Source: Pseudomonadota bacterium (GTDB lineage Bacteria; Pseudomonadota; Alphaproteobacteria; Rhizobiales; Devosiaceae). From it: a stretch of DNA of 5,877 nt. Below, one piece after another: positions 4,515 to 5,877 of the stretch. The notes beneath the pieces were generated by a model that was not told where the DNA came from, searched no databases, and saw only the letters and a program-made list of their open reading frames with translations. The position numbers were made by a program, and so were the translations under genes. How positions within the stretch are numbered: the stretch's first letter is position 1; the number at the start of each line of letters is the position of its first letter. The DNA is taken from contig JAEYZJ010000119.1 of assembly GCA_023430705.1 (NCBI GenBank), positions 1 through 5,877 on the forward strand, in the 5' to 3' direction.

Positions 4515-5795
4515 ATGGACTATCGCGGGTTTTTCGAGGACGCGGTCGATACATTGCGGCAGGAGAAGCGCTACCGCGTCTTTGCCGACCTGGAGCGCAT
4601 CGCAGGACGTTTTCCGCGCGCCATCTACCGAGACGCCTCCGACAACCAGCGCGAGATCACCATCTGGTGCTCGAACGACTACCTGGGAATGGGCCAGCAC
4701 CCCGTGACCGTCGCCGCCATGCAGGAGACGGCTGAAAAGCTCGGCGTCGGGGCCGGTGGCACGCGCAACATTTCCGGCACCAATCGCCCGCTGGTCGAGC
4801 TCGAGCGTTCGCTCGCAGACCTGCACCGCAAGGAAGCGGCGCTGGTGTTCACCTCCGGGTTCGTCTCGAACGAGGCGGCCATCTCGACCATTGCCCGACT
4901 GCTGCCGGATTGCGTGATCTTCTCGGACCAGCTCAACCACGCCTCGATGATCCAGGGCGTGCGCCAGTCGGGCATGGAAAAGAAGATCTTCCGCCACAAC
5001 GACCTGAACCACCTGCGCGAGCTGCTGGCCTCGGTCGACCGGAAGCGGCCCAAGCTGATCGTCTTCGAGTCCGTCTATTCGATGGACGGCGATGTGGCGC
5101 CGATCAAGGAGATCTGCGATCTCGCCGAGGAGTACGGCGCGCTCACCTATATCGACGAAGTGCATGCCGTGGGCATGTACGGGCCGCGCGGCGGCGGGAT
5201 TGCCGACCGCGAAGGCCTGATGGGCCGCATCGACATCATCGAGGGCACACTGGCCAAGGGGTTCGGCGTGATGGGCGGCTACATCGCCGCCAACCGCCCG
5301 ATCATAGATGCGGTGCGCTCCTACGCGCCCGAGTTCATCTTCACCACCGCCCTGCCCCCGGCGCTCTGCGCGGCGGCGCGCGCCTCGATCGAGCATCTCA
5401 AGACATCGTCGGTGGAGCGGGCGGGCCAGCAGCGCCAGGCGCAGCTGACCAAGGACATCCTGTCCGACGCCGGCCTGCCGGTGCTGAGGACTGACACGCA
5501 TATTGTGCCGGTGATCGTGGGCGACGCGCGCCTGTGCAAGGCGGCGAGCGACATGCTGCTGGAAAAGCACGACATCTACATCCAGCCGATCAACTACCCC
5601 ACCGTGCCCAAGGGCACCGAGCGGCTGCGCATCACGCCGACTCCGCTGCATACCGACGAGATGATCATCGAGCTCAGGCATGCGCTGGTGAGCGTATGGG
5701 CGAGCCTCGAGCTGCCCCGCGAGCGGCCCGCGCCGCGCGTCAGTGCCGACAAGCTCACCTCGGGGGACCTGACGCTCACGTCCGTGGGCGGCTAG
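4515..5795 (+). CDS. hemA: 5-aminolevulinate synthase
   Basis: A PLP-dependent cytoplasmic enzyme that condenses glycine with succinyl-CoA to 5-aminolevulinate, CoA and CO2, the first step of heme synthesis by the C4 route. It has 426 residues; the family is usually about 400-410 in alphaproteobacteria, and the extra length is a polar C-terminal tail after about residue 400. Seen directly: R21 in Y-R-V-F (substrate contact), T83-R-N85-I86-S-G-T, F-T-S-G-F (112-116), S137, H142 stacking on PLP, and D214 with H217 in Y-I-D-E-V-H-A-V-G. The Schiff-base lysine K248 lies in E-G-T-L-A-K, and R372 in E-R-L-R-I-T-P-T-P should bind the glycine carboxylate. The numbering matches Rhodobacter capsulatus enzyme residues up to K248. 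The ATG at 4515 is chosen because M-D-Y-R-x-F-F is the conserved family start. An in-frame ATG at 4479 would add 12 non-conserved residues. The ribosome site (AGTGGA, 4505-4510) is weak. An FNR-type box and two promoter candidates lie upstream. It is divergent from the acyltransferase-like gene. Confidence 0.97.
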   Translation: MDYRGFFEDAVDTLRQEKRYRVFADLERIAGRFPRAIYRDASDNQREITIWCSNDYLGMGQHPVTVAAMQETAEKLGVGAGGTRNISGTNRPLVELERSLADLHRKEAALVFTSGFVSNEAAISTIARLLPDCVIFSDQLNHASMIQGVRQSGMEKKIFRHNDLNHLRELLASVDRKRPKLIVFESVYSMDGDVAPIKEICDLAEEYGALTYIDEVHAVGMYGPRGGGIADREGLMGRIDIIEGTLAKGFGVMGGYIAANRPIIDAVRSYAPEFIFTTALPPALCAAARASIEHLKTSSVERAGQQRQAQLTKDILSDAGLPVLRTDTHIVPVIVGDARLCKAASDMLLEKHDIYIQPINYPTVPKGTERLRITPTPLHTDEMIIELRHALVSVWASLELPRERPAPRVSADKLTSGDLTLTSVGG

Positions 5796-5806
5796 GCGCG
5801 GACATG

Positions 5807-5825
5807 CCGAAAGCCTGCGTTTCGG
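5807..5825 (+). terminator. Possible weak terminator hairpin after hemA
   Basis: CCGAAA (5807-5812) and TTTCGG (5820-5825) form a perfect 6-bp stem with a 7-base loop, 11 bases after the hemA stop. No T-tract follows, so its strength as an intrinsic terminator is doubtful. Confidence 0.3.
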
Positions 5826-5877
5826 TGCTACGAGCGCAGTAGGGCCGGCCTTCAGCTGGTCAGCACGATGCGCATCA

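Noticed and set aside
4512..5681. Long minus-strand open frame (about 389 codons) opposite hemA
   Set aside because: hemA is certain on the other strand. The antisense translation has no family-like motifs and arises from GC-rich third positions.
5852..5877. Possible C-terminal end (M-R-I-V-L-T-S, stop) of a minus-strand gene running in from the right edge
   Set aside because: Only seven codons are visible. A stop codon in this frame is expected by chance too often to call a gene.

Overview
This high-GC window most likely comes from an alphaproteobacterium, probably of the Hyphomicrobiales type. It carries a 5-aminolevulinate synthase (C4 route to heme) with the conserved short alphaproteobacterial N-terminus and an FNR/FixK-type box upstream of it. 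The taxonomic placement is inferred from gene content and base composition.

Layout from left to right. (1) 1-492, plus strand: the 3' end of an HtrA/Deg-type S1C serine protease with a C-terminal PDZ domain. The reading frame is broken by an indel inside the PDZ domain (about 350-376). (2) 493-688: a gap with a possible terminator hairpin. (3) 689-970, plus strand: a small unrecognised single-pass membrane protein with a strong Shine-Dalgarno site. (4) 973-997: a strong bidirectional terminator between convergent genes. (5) 1018-1683, minus strand: a YiaD-like outer-membrane lipoprotein with a glycine-zipper segment and an OmpA peptidoglycan-binding domain. (6) 1684-1952: a spacer with no convincing gene. 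(7) 1953-2723, minus strand: an NAD-dependent short-chain dehydrogenase resembling Caulobacter-type D-xylose 1-dehydrogenase. (8) 2839-4161, minus strand: a 440-residue protein that looks like a divergent condensation/WS-DGAT-fold acyltransferase with a degenerate active-site motif. (9) 4162-4514: a 353-base divergent regulatory region. (10) 4515-5795, plus strand: hemA. (11) 5796-5877: tail with a weak hairpin and no supportable gene.

The genes do not form one obvious pathway. The protease, the small membrane protein and the OmpA lipoprotein are all envelope-related but are separate transcription units. The dehydrogenase and the acyltransferase-like gene share a strand with a 115-base gap and could be co-transcribed from the promoter opposite hemA. 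The clearest regulatory signal is a perfect TTGAC-N4-GTCAA box about 90 bases before the hemA start, placed for class II activation of a proximal promoter, with a second housekeeping-like promoter further upstream. This suggests oxygen-responsive heme synthesis. I see no CRISPR array, insertion sequence, tRNA or rRNA gene, and no clear sign of a wholly new multi-gene system. The least explained items are the acyltransferase-like protein and the small membrane protein.
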